Positions 18,917 through 30,016 of a stretch of DNA of 64,000 bases are shown here, piece by piece (position 1 is the first letter of the stretch; each line of letters begins with the position of its first letter). The translations under genes and the position numbers were made by a program. Source of the DNA: Hofstenia miamia (Eukaryota > Xenacoelomorpha > Acoela). The stretch spans positions 3,816,122 to 3,880,121 of the forward strand of contig SCFE01000005.1 in NCBI GenBank assembly GCA_004352715.1, given 5' to 3'. Below the pieces are notes generated by a model. The model searched no databases and was not told where the DNA came from. It saw nothing but the letters and a program-made list of their open reading frames with translations.

Positions 18917-19796
18917 ATTGTCACCTTTTTATATATAGTGTAGTCACTCGGGGCCCTTTTGATTTTACTTTGATCTATCTTCAATTTTGTAATTTCGAGC
19001 TAAAATGCTCCATCTTTAACTTTAGTGACGTCACGGTGACGTGTGTATATTATTACTGATTCGAGTTTAGTATTACGAACTTATGATTAATTCTCCCCTT
19101 GATTTCACGTGACATGTAATTGCTTTAATAATTTTGCGAGGGAAACCGTGAATGCAACTTTGTAAACAGCTGCAGGTAATAATTAAAAATCTTGTATAAA
19201 TATTTGAGACACCTGTAGTGAGCGTCAAATAAACTTTGTCTCACTTCAGCCATGTTTGATCTTTTTCATTATATTATCGCTAACCTCTTTTTAGGCATTA
19301 TTTATCTGTTATAATAAATGCTTAAGTTTCTGGCGCAATTTGGGAGTTACTCCTCCGAGTCTAGGATGATAACATGTTCTATTCTGGTAGGCAGCCCAAA
19401 TCGTGGACCGCATTAAGTTATGTGTAGGATTACAGTTAGGGAATAATAACTTTTTATCAATCATTTGCAACGTGAACATACACTCAACACCTAACACTGT
19501 GATGATAATGAGCCACTTGCTAACGCGAATGCATGGTGACTACATGCAGTTACTATTACATGAGCTGAGAAATAAGAGCTAATAAGAAACGTTTTATTGA
19601 GCTAGAGGCTAATAGGGTAGCACCTTTTTCGAGTTCGGAATCTTCTCCCTGGGCACTGCTTTGGCGTGATGCCATGTTATTTAATACAATGGCAAAATAC
19701 CAATACTCGTGTTTTTCTGTTAGAATGCGGGTCGCTCCCTATCATGGTCACCTCTGCAACCTTCTGCCATGCCACTAACTTCCTTAGCCCCGCGAT
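18917..19796. other. Unassigned intergenic sequence
   Basis: The stretch holds a GTGACGTCACGGTGACGTG cluster near 19025 and a TATAAATA followed by AATAAA within 60 bases near 19195-19235, which could come from an old LTR. I found no second copy and no coding domain. Confidence 0.3.
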
Positions 19797-20800
19797 TCAA
19801 CAATAGGAGTTATATCTGATTTTTTTTAGTAAGTCTGGAAATTCACAATCAATAATACATTGATTAAATGCGATTAACAATTTTTCTCCAAAAATAGGAA
19901 AAAAACGTTTAATAATAAAAAATGGGGTATCAAATTTCTTAACAATGTTTTCAATTTCATCAATTGTAGCAAGTCTAAAGGAAAATTGTTTTGATTGTTT
20001 GAGATTATCAGAATTTTGTTTTTTCTTATAGGATGGGAAATTGAAATTTCCAAGTTCTTTGAATGTTGAATTTAAATGATTTAGTATTTGAGTTTTGTCT
20101 GTTACTGCCGTATTATTGATGTTTAATTCATTTATTTCGGATGAAAGACCTTTAGATTTTCCAATACATTTATGCACGTATCGCCATTTTTCTCGATTAA
20201 AGAATTTTTGCCGAGCTTTAGTTACATTTTTTGTTCTTAATTGCTTTCTTTGATTTTTCGTAATTGGTCCAATTAGTCTTTGTTGGCTCGGATTTCGCAA
20301 GATCAAATAATTCTCGTTTAATTGATACTAGTTCACGGACCTGATTATCATCGGTGTTTGAAAAAGGAAATTTAATTGCTTTCATCTCAACCCTTCGCTT
20401 CTTAATTGGTGCAACACTTTTTAATGCCTTGTGGATTCCTTTTGCAATGTAATTAATCATTTTAGGTCCAGAATTTAACGTGTAAATATAGTTAAATGGG
20501 GTGTTTTTTAGGGCCTTTTCTATTTTTTCATCAGAGTAAAATAGTCTCTTGCATATATGAATTTAAATTGCTTGTTTTTAATAGTTTTGTTACTAATATA
20601 TGTACACAGTGCATGATCACTAAATGATTCAAACATTAAGGATTTGAAGGAATCATCAGAATTAGTAAAAAAGTAATNAATTAAATTGTTCATTCGAGTT
20701 GGACAAACTGTATTAACACAACGAAGATTACAAGTAGCAGACATTTCGTTTATAGAATTTCGTTCATATGTATTAAAGTAATTAATATCAGTCACCGAAT
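19797..20800 (-). pseudogene. LINE endonuclease end and RT N-terminal region
   Basis: Three minus-strand frames in order (20520-20795, 20218-20460, 19797-20306) carry ESFSDHALCTYI, the SDH motif of an APE-type endonuclease. They continue with a basic linker (KSVAPIKKRRVEM), KWRYVHKCIG, and the region before the RT core (FRLATIDEIENIVKKF, then FNQCIIDCEFPDLLK). The sequence stops before the RT catalytic motifs. Frame breaks separate the parts. Confidence 0.65.
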
Positions 20801-20843
20801 ATATTTAGAGAGTTATAATTATTACATATTTCAAATATTTCGT

Positions 20844-20845
<2 letters not shown>

Positions 20846-20892
<47 letters not shown>
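20846..20892. repeat. (TAA)n microsatellite
   Basis: About fifteen TAA units directly precede the Dong/R4-like LINE. Dong of Bombyx mori is known to lie in TAA repeats, so this may be target sequence. Confidence 0.9.
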
Positions 20893-20940
20893 GGGCAGGT
20901 AGCCCAGTTGGTAGAGACGCAGCTTGGTAAGCTGAGGTTA
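20893..20940 (+). other. tRNA-like head (A-box-like) of the LINE
   Basis: GGTAGCCCAGTTGGTAGAG (20898-20916) resembles a tRNA D-arm/A-box, and GCAGC-TTGGTAA-GCTG could form an anticodon-like arm. A proper B-box and acceptor stem are not visible, so it is not called a tRNA gene. Confidence 0.35.
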
Positions 20941-20977
20941 AGCAACTGTGATCGTGGTTAGCAAACTGGATGACTTA

Positions 20978-21115
20978 GCTCACAGGGTAGGAAGCACTCT
21001 AAAGCCTTGGTTGGCAACTTCCTAGGACAAGGGCAGTCCAAAATGAAAGCTCATGGGGCAGGAAGGTCTCTTAAGCCTTGGTTGGCAACTTCCTAGGAGA
21101 ATGTGAGTCCAAAAT
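20978..21115 (+). repeat. Two tandem 67-bp units in the LINE head
   Basis: The units start with GCTCA, share GCCTTGGTTGGCAACTTCCT and end in GTCCAAAAT. Their starts are 71 bases apart. Tandem 5' repeats of this kind occur in LINE promoters. Confidence 0.75.
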
Positions 21116-21136
21116 CAAACACAATAAATAACACTG

Positions 21137-21511
21137 ATGAAAAGTCATGATAGAGCAAAGGCCCTCAGTCCCCGGCAGGCCTTCAATGGTCAGAGGGTGC
21201 TAAGAATCTCCGGACAACAGGCGGACTCCACAATCGGGAGTGTGGACTCGAGAAATGGCAGTACAGGATCCACACAGACTAATGGACAACGGCATAAGTG
21301 GACAGATGAGCAGAACAGGACAGCATTGGAGTGTTACAGAAGAAGCAGGCCAGATGAGAGGGGTTACAGGAAGAGAATGTTGGAAGAATGGAGGAAGGCA
21401 AGAATGGGATTAGAAGTTACAGAGCAGAGGCTTGCAGGGCAAGTGAGAAAGTTACAATTGGATGAGAGTAGGGGGAAAAAGAGTTGGTCAGGCTTAGCAA
21501 AGGGAAGATGA
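21137..21511 (+). pseudogene. LINE ORF N-terminus with Myb-like DNA-binding region
   Basis: From ATG 21137 the frame contains HKWTDEQNRTALECYRRS and GYRKRMLEEWRKARM, then EQRLAGQVRKL. The spaced W residues and basic helices resemble a Myb/SANT-type domain, common at the N-terminus of R2/R4-type LINEs. The frame ends at TGA 21509-21511. The RT frame opens at 21534 in another phase, so one frameshift separates two parts of what was probably a single ORF. Confidence 0.6.
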
Positions 21512-21533
21512 AGAGATTGATGTTGAGACAGAA

Positions 21534-22900
21534 GTGGCAGAAATAGCAGAATCAGCAGATGCAGAAACTGAAGCAGCAATCAAGGAAAAGATGAAGGAAG
21601 AAATAGGTGAGAGAGCTAGGTTGCCAATCCCAAGAAGAGTTAAGAGAAGTAAGCTAGCAGTAGAGACAGCAAAAGTCAATAAAGTGTTGGAGAGGATAGA
21701 TGCTAGGAGTGTTACAGAAGTAAATAGCTTAGTGTATGCAGGGGCATGTGAGGTGCTGAAGAATGTAGGCATGGAAATAAAGAAGAAGAGGCGACAAGAA
21801 GATAAGGGAGACAGAAAGCCAGCATGGGAAAGAAGAATTGAGAATAAAGTGGCAAAGATTAGGCAGCAAATAGGGAAGATCCGGACAAGTAAGGCAGTGC
21901 AGGACAGGTGCAGGGTAGGTAAGGGGAAGACTATAGAAACTGCAAGAGAAGAGCTTAAGCAGAGATTAGTTGCAGAAGCTGAGAAACTGAGAAAGTATAG
22001 GGCAAGGGCAAAGCAGGCAAGAGACAATATGAAGTTTGAGACACAAGAAGGAAGATTCTACAAAGAACTAGATGCAGGAGGAAAGGCTACAGCTAAAGCA
22101 GGTGAAGACGCAGTAAGGTTCTGGGAGAATATATGGGGAAGTGCAGGACCAGAGATAGAGAGTGTACAGATGCAGAAAGAAGTCAGGCAAGAAGAAGAAG
22201 TAATCACAACTGTAAGGCTGAAGGAGGCTCTAAAGAAGATGAAGAACTGGAAGGCGCCAGGCAGAGATGAGGTACATGGGTATTGGCTGAAGAAGTTCAC
22301 AAGTGTTCATGAGAGACTAGCAGTAGCATTGGAGGAGTGTGTGGTGAGTGGGTGTCCAGAGTGGATGGTAGTGGGAAGGACATTTCTGATACAGAAGGAC
22401 CCAAAGAAAGGTAGTGAGGCAAGCAACTTCAGGCCAATAACATGTCTGCCAACAACGTGGAAATTGCTAACTTCAGTGATTTCAAGTAGGCTGGCATGTT
22501 ACTTAGAACAGAATAGGTTGATACCAGAGGAGCAGAAGGGATGTAGGACAAAGACGAGAGGATGCAAAGACCAGTTGTTGATAGACCAGGCAGTGGTGGA
22601 GAATTGTAGAAGAAGAAAGACGAACTTAGCAATGGCATGGATAGACTACAGGAAGGCATATGACAGCATTTCACATAAGTGGGTATTGAAGACGTTAGAG
22701 GCTAATGGAGTTTCACAGAAATGGGTTGAGTTTCTAGAGAGGGAGATGGCAAAGTGGCAGACTGAGATAGATGGGCATAGGTTGAGGTTTAGGCGAGGGA
22801 TATTCCAGGGAGACAGCTTAGCACCACTACTGTTTGTAGTTAGCTTAATACCTATCACAGAAAAGTTAAAGGAGACAGGCATAGGGTATAAGATGGAGAA
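21534..22900 (+). pseudogene. Dong/R4-like reverse transcriptase, cut by gap
   Basis: A Lys/Glu-rich helical region of about 200 residues leads to RT: NWKAPGRDEVHGYWLKKF, SNFRPITCLPTTWKLLT, EEQKGCRTKTRGCKDQLL, the motif A region MAWIDYRKAYDSISHKW and motif B IFQGDSLAPLLFVVSL. Motif C (the paired aspartates) would lie in the gap at 22901. The visible frame of about 455 codons has no internal stop, so this may be a young copy. The product would prime cDNA synthesis at a cut chromosome end. Confidence 0.75.
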
Positions 22901-23900
22901 NNNNNNNNNNNNNNNNNNNNNNNNNNNNNNNNNNNNNNNNNNNNNNNNNNNNNNNNNNNNNNNNNNNNNNNNNNNNNNNNNNNNNNNNNNNNNNNNNNNN
23001 NNNNNNNNNNNNNNNNNNNNNNNNNNNNNNNNNNNNNNNNNNNNNNNNNNNNNNNNNNNNNNNNNNNNNNNNNNNNNNNNNNNNNNNNNNNNNNNNNNNN
23101 NNNNNNNNNNNNNNNNNNNNNNNNNNNNNNNNNNNNNNNNNNNNNNNNNNNNNNNNNNNNNNNNNNNNNNNNNNNNNNNNNNNNNNNNNNNNNNNNNNNN
23201 NNNNNNNNNNNNNNNNNNNNNNNNNNNNNNNNNNNNNNNNNNNNNNNNNNNNNNNNNNNNNNNNNNNNNNNNNNNNNNNNNNNNNNNNNNNNNNNNNNNN
23301 NNNNNNNNNNNNNNNNNNNNNNNNNNNNNNNNNNNNNNNNNNNNNNNNNNNNNNNNNNNNNNNNNNNNNNNNNNNNNNNNNNNNNNNNNNNNNNNNNNNN
23401 NNNNNNNNNNNNNNNNNNNNNNNNNNNNNNNNNNNNNNNNNNNNNNNNNNNNNNNNNNNNNNNNNNNNNNNNNNNNNNNNNNNNNNNNNNNNNNNNNNNN
23501 NNNNNNNNNNNNNNNNNNNNNNNNNNNNNNNNNNNNNNNNNNNNNNNNNNNNNNNNNNNNNNNNNNNNNNNNNNNNNNNNNNNNNNNNNNNNNNNNNNNN
23601 NNNNNNNNNNNNNNNNNNNNNNNNNNNNNNNNNNNNNNNNNNNNNNNNNNNNNNNNNNNNNNNNNNNNNNNNNNNNNNNNNNNNNNNNNNNNNNNNNNNN
23701 NNNNNNNNNNNNNNNNNNNNNNNNNNNNNNNNNNNNNNNNNNNNNNNNNNNNNNNNNNNNNNNNNNNNNNNNNNNNNNNNNNNNNNNNNNNNNNNNNNNN
23801 NNNNNNNNNNNNNNNNNNNNNNNNNNNNNNNNNNNNNNNNNNNNNNNNNNNNNNNNNNNNNNNNNNNNNNNNNNNNNNNNNNNNNNNNNNNNNNNNNNNN
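22901..23900. other. Assembly gap, 1000 N
   Basis: Exactly 1000 Ns, likely a placeholder length. Confidence 0.99.
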
Positions 23901-23918
23901 TATATATATATATATATA
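23901..23918. repeat. (TA)n at gap edge
   Basis: A run of TA borders the gap, which probably caused the assembly break. Confidence 0.85.
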
Positions 23919-24110
23919 CGAATTCAAGAACATCTCTATGGACACTTACAATCCGAAATTTATATGCACTCAAAAATACATAAAGCATCAACATCTGATT
24001 TTAATATTTTAATGAAACGGAAATGCACCAAGCTCGTAGAATCAATATATATTAAGGAAGAGAAACCTAATTTAAATACAAAGTGTCATCAAACTCTTCA
24101 CCTATTTTAG
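23919..24110 (+). pseudogene. Possible Penelope-like GIY-YIG endonuclease tail
   Basis: The open frame after the gap reads RIQEHLYGHLQSEIYMHSK, then SDFNILMKR, KLVESIYIKEEKPNLN and a short end. The order of an H-rich helix, F-x-IL, and E-x-IYI-x-KPNLN resembles the C-terminal GIY-YIG domain of Penelope-like elements. The GIY and YIG motifs themselves would lie in the gap. It is not the end of the Dong-like LINE on the other side. Confidence 0.4.
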
Positions 24111-24205
24111 TTTAATTAATAATTTGTAAATTTATAATTTTACCACCAAATAATTTTTGTTTTTTTGACTAACGATGATACAATAAGTACCGAAAGTACT
24201 CTCAA

Positions 24206-24620
24206 TTAAAATTTTCGTTGTTTTTTCATTATATATTTAGCCCAAAGTATTATTGTTAGTACTTTGTATTGTGCCCGATTCTTTACACGGAGCCAGTGTA
24301 GTTCAGTAATCATGGTGGATGTATAACAGCGACCAGGACGGTTAAACACAAAACGAGCAGCTGCATTCTGAATTTTCTGGAGAAGAGAAATATGATGAGA
24401 ACTGGCATTAATGAGGAGCGAGTTACAATAATCCAATTGGGATATAACATAGTCATGTGCCCGACATCTTGCGGTCCAGAAACTAATCCATTTACGAATA
24501 ACCCATAAGTGACGAAGTGCTACTGAACAGCCTATTGATATCATCTGAATTTGAAGTGTTGATGATAGAGACGTGTCAGTGAGGACACGAAGATCTCGAA
24601 CGGAAATGCTTGGAAAACAA
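24206..24620 (-). pseudogene. L2-like LINE reverse transcriptase tail
   Basis: The minus strand reads SISVRDLRVLTDTSLS, LRHLWVIRKWISFWTA, AHDYVISQLDYCNSLL and LLQKIQNAAARFVFNRPGR, ending LTELHWLRVKNRAQYKVL in pattern. This is the characteristic C-terminal end of L2/CR1-type RT. Catalytic motifs are absent, so it is a 3' fragment as left by incomplete LINE insertion. Confidence 0.8.
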
Positions 24621-24677
24621 GTTGCAGAACCAATGGTAAGTTAAAGAATCTCAAAACATTACATTTACAATACAGTA

Positions 24678-25692
24678 TTGGCAAATTGTAATATTATGAA
24701 TCAAATATTTGATCCCCTTGACAAACTGCATAGTACCTTACAGTCCATCTACTCCAGGAAGATGGCATTAAAACTAAATCAATTATCTGAGATGCTTGGT
24801 TTAATTGGTCAATGCAAAATGACGATAATCAGAAAAATGGATTCTGCACCTACTCAAGTGATGTTTCATCTAAATCCTCAGGCAAGAACATTCACAATGT
24901 TTCTGATAATACTAACAGTGTAATCGTATCTGCTGATGACTGAAAGCTAGTTAGAAATGATATTAAGGAGGTAGAAAAAAATTTGAGTAAAATATCAGAT
25001 GTGGTTATTAAGAATACACGTGTAAATTGTGGAGGAAAAATAATCGTGAATATTGTAAAGGATAGTCAGATTAATAAAGATAAGCAGTGTGAAAAATTAA
25101 AAAGCATTTCCTTAAAGTCGCATTTTTCTAAAAAGTTATATCCGACTATTCAATTTTCATATATTCCTTCCTATTTAAATAAACCAACAAATGAAAATTT
25201 CATTGCAAATCTTCTTAAATTTAAAAATAATTTAAATCTAAAAAGCGACGATTTAAAGTTCCTTTACAGTTATCAAGTTAAAACTGGAGATTATGTAGTA
25301 TGTAGTATGCAGAGCTTCTGCTGAAAGTCGCAAGCAATTGTTTGATGCAACATTTTTGAAATATGGAAACAAAGTATGCAATGTGAATGATTTAATGAAA
25401 CCCCGTTATTGCATTAAATGTTTATCATGTGGACATTGAAAGAACGAGTGACGAGTGTAATTCAAATGAAAATAATTGTCTATATTGTGCAGGAAATCAT
25501 TCCTACGTGAACTGTACAGCCAAAAATGACACTTCCAAGCAAATTTGTTTCTGCTGCAAAACTGCTAATGAGGATGAATTAAAGACTGCTGCAGGATCTC
25601 ATTTTGCAATGTCGACTAAATGTCCGATACATAGTAAACAATGCGATATACTGAAAATTCAAATTTATTGGGGGATCGTCATGATTGACTAA
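24678..25692 (+). pseudogene. CR1-like LINE ORF1
   Basis: Frames at 24678-24923, 24983-25324 and 25429-25692 give a coiled-coil-like N-terminus (FDPLDKLHSTLQSIYSRK), a lysine-rich middle and a Cys/His-rich end with CIKCLSCGH, CLYCAGNHSYVNC and CFCC. Such zinc-knuckle-like ends are usual in LINE ORF1 proteins that bind element RNA. In-frame stops interrupt it, for example where CGH is followed by TGA near 25437. Confidence 0.6.
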
Positions 25693-25739
25693 TGAAATGC
25701 GCAATTCCTTCATTTATGCTCATTGATGCTCAAATTTCA

Positions 25740-26564
25740 CAACATTTTCAGCACAAGGTAAAATGAACGATTTGTTGAAAATTGATTTAAATTCCTTCAA
25801 TGTGGATATTTGTGCTATAACAGAATCATTTTTAAAAACAAAGCATCCCGATTCATATTATATGATTGACGAATTTAATCTAAAAAGACGTGATGGCATC
25901 ATTTGTAAATGTATAAAATCTGAGTGCAACTTATCACATGCTGGGGCGGTTTACTGGTATATCTAGCAAAGCATTTAGTTTGTGAAACAATAAATATCTC
26001 TAAAGATGTTGAATTGAACCCATTTGGATAAAAATTATGTATCACAATCTAAAAAGATCTTTGTTGTTAAATGTCACATACTTCCCTCCTCAAAGTAACA
26101 GAACGAACCTGTACAATTACTTAAATAATACTCTTATCACGATGACAGATGAATTCCCTGATGCAATTATCCTACTATGCGGAGACTGAAATAACTGCAA
26201 CTTTAATCAATTAGTAATTTCCTGGAATCTATGTATTATTGATTCAACTCCAACGCGAAATAATGCATTTTTGGATAGGTTTTACACAAATTGTCCACAT
26301 CTTTTCAACTCAGCTACATGCTTTAAGCCCAATTTTAAAACTGATCATTTAGGATTGGTATTAAAACCTAAAATGCGCTTGCCAGCTGTACGAAAACGAG
26401 AATATTTTATTGATAATATTTTCCAATATAAAGCTTTATTTAATGATAAAATATCTTCTCTAAATTTTGACTCTTTTTGTGAAAATGATGACATTGAAAG
26501 TGGATTAAGTAACTTTGCAACTTTTTTAAGGGATCTGATAGACAATACCTTTCCAAAAATATAG
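25740..26564 (+). pseudogene. CR1-like LINE APE-type endonuclease
   Basis: FNVDICAITESFLKTKHPDS, then a broken middle, then a GD-x-N motif in which the F of GDFN is a stop (near 26187), then STPTRNNAFLDRFY-like text and KTDHLGLVL, where TDH replaces the usual SDH. These are the successive motifs of LINE AP-like endonucleases that nick target DNA. Stops and shifts show it is dead. Confidence 0.65.
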
Positions 26565-26565
26565 G

Positions 26566-27821
26566 TAACTATTAGCGATCGTGATCCGTTTTGGGTTACA
26601 CCAAGAGTAAAGTACATGGTATATCAAAAATCCAAAGCAAAAAGAGCAAATCGAATATCTGAATTCTTATAATATGATGCTAAGATTAAAGATTCTAAAC
26701 TTAAATCTTGCTGCAGAATGGGTGACAAAAACTGGTGGGAATCATTTAACAGACATACCTATAGAAGGAATGAAAATAATAAAATATTATGGCACATGTT
26801 TGAGCCTGATGCTTTAAATCAATAGTTAACAGAAAGATGTAAATATAAAGAAAGAATTGCGTATGAAACACCACCTATATTCAATATTGATTATGATAAT
26901 CCGGTGGAAATTCCGGATAATACTGTATCATACAATTTGCGACATTGTAAAAAAATCTACTCCTGGAACAAATTGAATACCTAGTTGGATATTTAATCAA
27001 TATTGGGATATTTTGAGCCCTATATACCATTATTTCTGGAATAGGTTTCTTTTCATTGGAAAATTTCCTATGCATTATAAAAGTGCAGACCTGTATTCTT
27101 TGCCGAAATGTTGCATTGCAAAAACTAATGATGACATTCGTGGCATAAATGTTACGTCACTGTCAGCTAGGCTTTTTGAGAAGTGCGTTCACTCGCAATG
27201 CATTACCCCTAAGATTATAGAAAAAGGTGATAAGTATCAATTTGCTTATAGAAAGCAGCGAAGTAGTGAAGACTGCCTCGCTACACTTTAGTATTTCTGT
27301 TTATCACAATTGGATAAGCCATCAGAAAATGGAATTCACCTTATTCTTGTTGATTTCTCAAAAGCATTTGATCAATTGGACCAAAATAGAGTGGCCATAG
27401 AATTTGATAGATCAAATAATAGTAATAATATCTCTAGTTGGCTAAAGGATTTTGGTATTGGAAGAAAGCAGCGCCAAATTTGGCAAGGAAATAAGTGTGA
27501 ATATATTTCTACTGATCTGGGGTCATCTCAAGGTACTGTTGGTGGACCTAATATTTATTCTATTGCTAGTGATAGCTTACGTGCAGTAGAAAATGATAAT
27601 ATTCTACAAAAATATTCAAATGACTCCACTATTTATTCCATCTGCTACAATTTTCCAAATTTTATTAAATGTGAAGTTTTAAAAAAGGAGGTTGAAAATA
27701 TTTTCAATTGTGCTATTGATTATGGACTGCAGGTTCATATTGTAGAATCTTGTCAACACTAATTTCGCGATAATTTAAGAGTTGCTAATTCATTCTCAGG
27801 GGATATGCGATGCTTAGGGTA
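26566..27821 (+). pseudogene. CR1-like LINE reverse transcriptase, 5' part
   Basis: Readable RT motifs are DIRGINVTSLSARLFEK, then motif A LVDFSKAFDQLDQ, motif B GSSQGTVGGPNIYSI and motif C KYSNDSTIYS. Motif C has Asn where the first catalytic aspartate of FADD/YADD belongs. The last frame stays open after a TAA at 27760-27762 to GGG-TAT at 27817-27822, where element C begins. The same codon phase continues at 36271 beyond C. Confidence 0.7.
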
Positions 27822-28984
27822 TGACAGATCCTTAATTCTCTCGACCTAACTCGTTGTGTAGTTAATTAACTAAATTAATCTGCATTAGCTTTCCTGAATA
27901 CTTAACTAATCACGGTGTATTTAGATTGAGAGCAGTGGATGGAATACAGGGTCAAAACCTGGCGCTGATCTATGCGCATCAAGAAACATCTTCATTGGTG
28001 ACAGCTCCAACGTCTACTTGAACTTCGCAGCAGAAACCAGTTGGTGAATCAGTGCGTGGCTGGTTAACTCAGTGATAGTGTGTGTGTGATAACTTGATAA
28101 TTTAGTGCATTGATTGTCCTTGATATTATTACTATGTAAATAAAAGGAAATATTGCAACCGTGGTGCTTTAGCTTGTTATTTTTCCTTACATTTAATAGC
28201 CCTACATATATAGCGATATATGTTAGCCCTTCGTACATGTGAACAATCAATGCAGTCGGCAGGAAAATTAGTTCGTAAATCTGTCGATGGTGCACTAAAT
28301 TACTAAATAGTAAATACATCGTACAAAAGAACGGTACAGTAAACATGTAGAGCAATCTAAAAGTAATCATAATAATCTGTAAGCAACGAACGATAGGAAA
28401 GCTATAATGGGTAAAAATCCCTATCTCTATTCGTAACCTATAAGCACATCGAGAAATCTACAGCTACCGCCCTCACCGCGCTTTTGAAAGGCTGAGTGTG
28501 AGGCTGCTCCAGAATTCTGTTAGTTGTATTCGGGGACCACTGTACGATTACTCTAGTGCTTGAACGTTTAGCTTTCCATTTAAATATTAAATAATCTGAC
28601 AGAAAGTAATGAAGTAAATCCAATAAAATTCGTTCATCAGCGAATCTAACAATCAACGTATATTTATAGCACATTTAAGTAAATAATCAAACACTCGGCT
28701 AGTACCTGTTGATTGAAGCTTGTTTACAATTTTCCCCTCGCGTTTCTTGTTCTGCTTTAATTACGCAACGTCAGCATTAATTAGTGTACGCTGTTTGGTC
28801 ATCTTGATGTTTGCCAAATACTACCGAGTTAATTTAAATATCAAACTGCTTAAACATTTTACAAATTAAATAATCTATCATATCCATGTGTTGTACAATT
28901 TAATCAATATTACATTTTAGTCTTAGTTACTTCCATTCTTTCTCTCATTTTGGCAACACATGGCTTCTGATGGATTATGCCACA
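27822..28984 (-). repeat. Element C 3' LTR
   Basis: It matches 35154-36265 with few differences and has TGTGGCATAATCC at its start (minus strand, 28984). It ends near GGATCTGTCA (27822). It is longer by about 45 bases at the inner side than the 5' LTR of the same element. Confidence 0.85.
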
Positions 28985-28996
28985 CTCCCCCTCCGG
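28985..28996 (-). promoter_or_regulatory. Polypurine tract of element C
   Basis: CCGGAGGGGGAG directly precedes the 3' LTR on the minus strand. Confidence 0.8.
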
Positions 28997-29340
28997 CGTA
29001 GCTAATTAAGAATGACGACTCTCTCTCCATGTACCATTTCTGCTGCCCTCTTTATGATCTGTTCGCCTCTGACATCTCCCAGTTCACTTTTTCATACTGC
29101 TCTTCTTTAGTAATTTTCAACACAACGTCCTTCTCAGTTGTTACCATCTTGTGTTTTAAAAATGATGGGTTTTTTTAACGTTTTCAATATCATGCACATG
29201 CTTCTCAGCTCATTCAACTTTTCGTTAAATATGTCATATGTTTTTGGTATAGCCTTAATCCTTTTATCGCTATCATTAGCGTCATTATAACATCAATCCT
29301 GCCCGTGTGAGCCAAATCGGGACGTATATGTTCGTTGCCT
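28997..29340 (-). pseudogene. Element C Pol extension remnant
   Basis: The frame of the linker reads KIGNEHIRP and then continues with DLAHTGRIDVIMTLMIAIKG, which in element A lies about 2 kb further on. Everything between has been deleted in frame at the junction. A broken end with TEKDVVLKITKEEQYEK follows up to the polypurine tract. The surviving ends show the extension was once full length here. Confidence 0.75.
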
Positions 29341-30016
29341 ATTTTTGTTGTTGTTGAGAGCTGCCTGTGTGAAAATACTTCTGAACTCTGAGTTGTCGTT
29401 GGGAGCGAGTTAGTCAAAGGTTGTTCTGAAATATCCATTTCGGAGTCATCACTAATTGGCTGGATGTCTGAATCTTTTAATATTTTTAGAGCTGTTTCGT
29501 CTTTGCCCTTTAATTGGCATCGAGTACTACTGGAGGTTGATGGGGAGTGTGAATGTTCCAATGGTTCCAACCCCACGTCCTTTAGTTGACGATCGGTAAC
29601 TCAATGATGGCCCTCCTTTATCCTCCTGCCCTTTCATTGGCATTTGAGTGAGGGTGTCCTTTTTGTCTTTGTCTCCATCCTCATACCCTTTAATTGGTAA
29701 TCGGATTGCGGAGACCTCTTCCTTACTCTGCGTCGTGTATTACTAGGTGTTTGATTCTCCATCCTCATACCCTTTAATTGGTAATCGGATTGCGGAGCTC
29801 GTCTTTTAATTCTCCTTCTTTTATTACTAGGTGTTGAATGCTCCATCGTCGTGCCCTTTATTTGACAATCGGATTGCAGAGACCTAGTTTTTCCGGTACT
29901 GCTACTGGATGTTTCCTCCATCCTCACGCCCTTTCGTTGATGATCGGATTGTGGAGTCCTTCTGCGCATTCTTCTGGATTTCATTGGTGGCCTGTGAGTA
30001 CTGTTGGTTCTCTTCA
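29341..30016 (-). pseudogene. Element C QLKG repeat linker
   Basis: Minus-strand frames 29634-30017 and 29214-29576 carry units such as HQRKGVRMEE, DCQIKGTTMEH, DYQLKGMRMEN, DYQLKGMRMET, DRQLK and RCQLKGKDE, separated by TPSNKRRR- and TPSNTRRR-type basic blocks. The part from KGMRMEN to KRTPSLK is open over several units. Compared with element A the unit count and order are similar but not equal. Confidence 0.75.

Larger units (their letters stand above)
20893..22900 (+). mobile_element. Dong/R4-like non-LTR retrotransposon, 5' part
   Basis: Right after the TAA tract comes a 240-bp noncoding head with a tRNA-like box and a 67-bp tandem repeat, then two open frames for an N-terminal DNA-binding region and RT. 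The element runs into the 1-kb gap, so the rest of RT and the expected C-terminal restriction-like endonuclease cannot be seen. The clade assignment rests on the TAA site and the RT style. Confidence 0.6.
24640..27821 (+). mobile_element. CR1-like LINE, 5' part
   Basis: ORF1-like, endonuclease and RT regions follow in order on the plus strand with many stops. The RT frame runs into element C at 27822 and resumes after it at 36266, so the two parts are one LINE split by a later insertion. Confidence 0.7.

Noticed and set aside
20893-20966. tRNA gene
   Set aside because: Only an A-box-like stretch and a possible anticodon arm are present; acceptor stem and B-box do not fit.
22855-23994. Long minus-strand frames across the 1-kb gap
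   Set aside because: They consist of Ns with short real ends.
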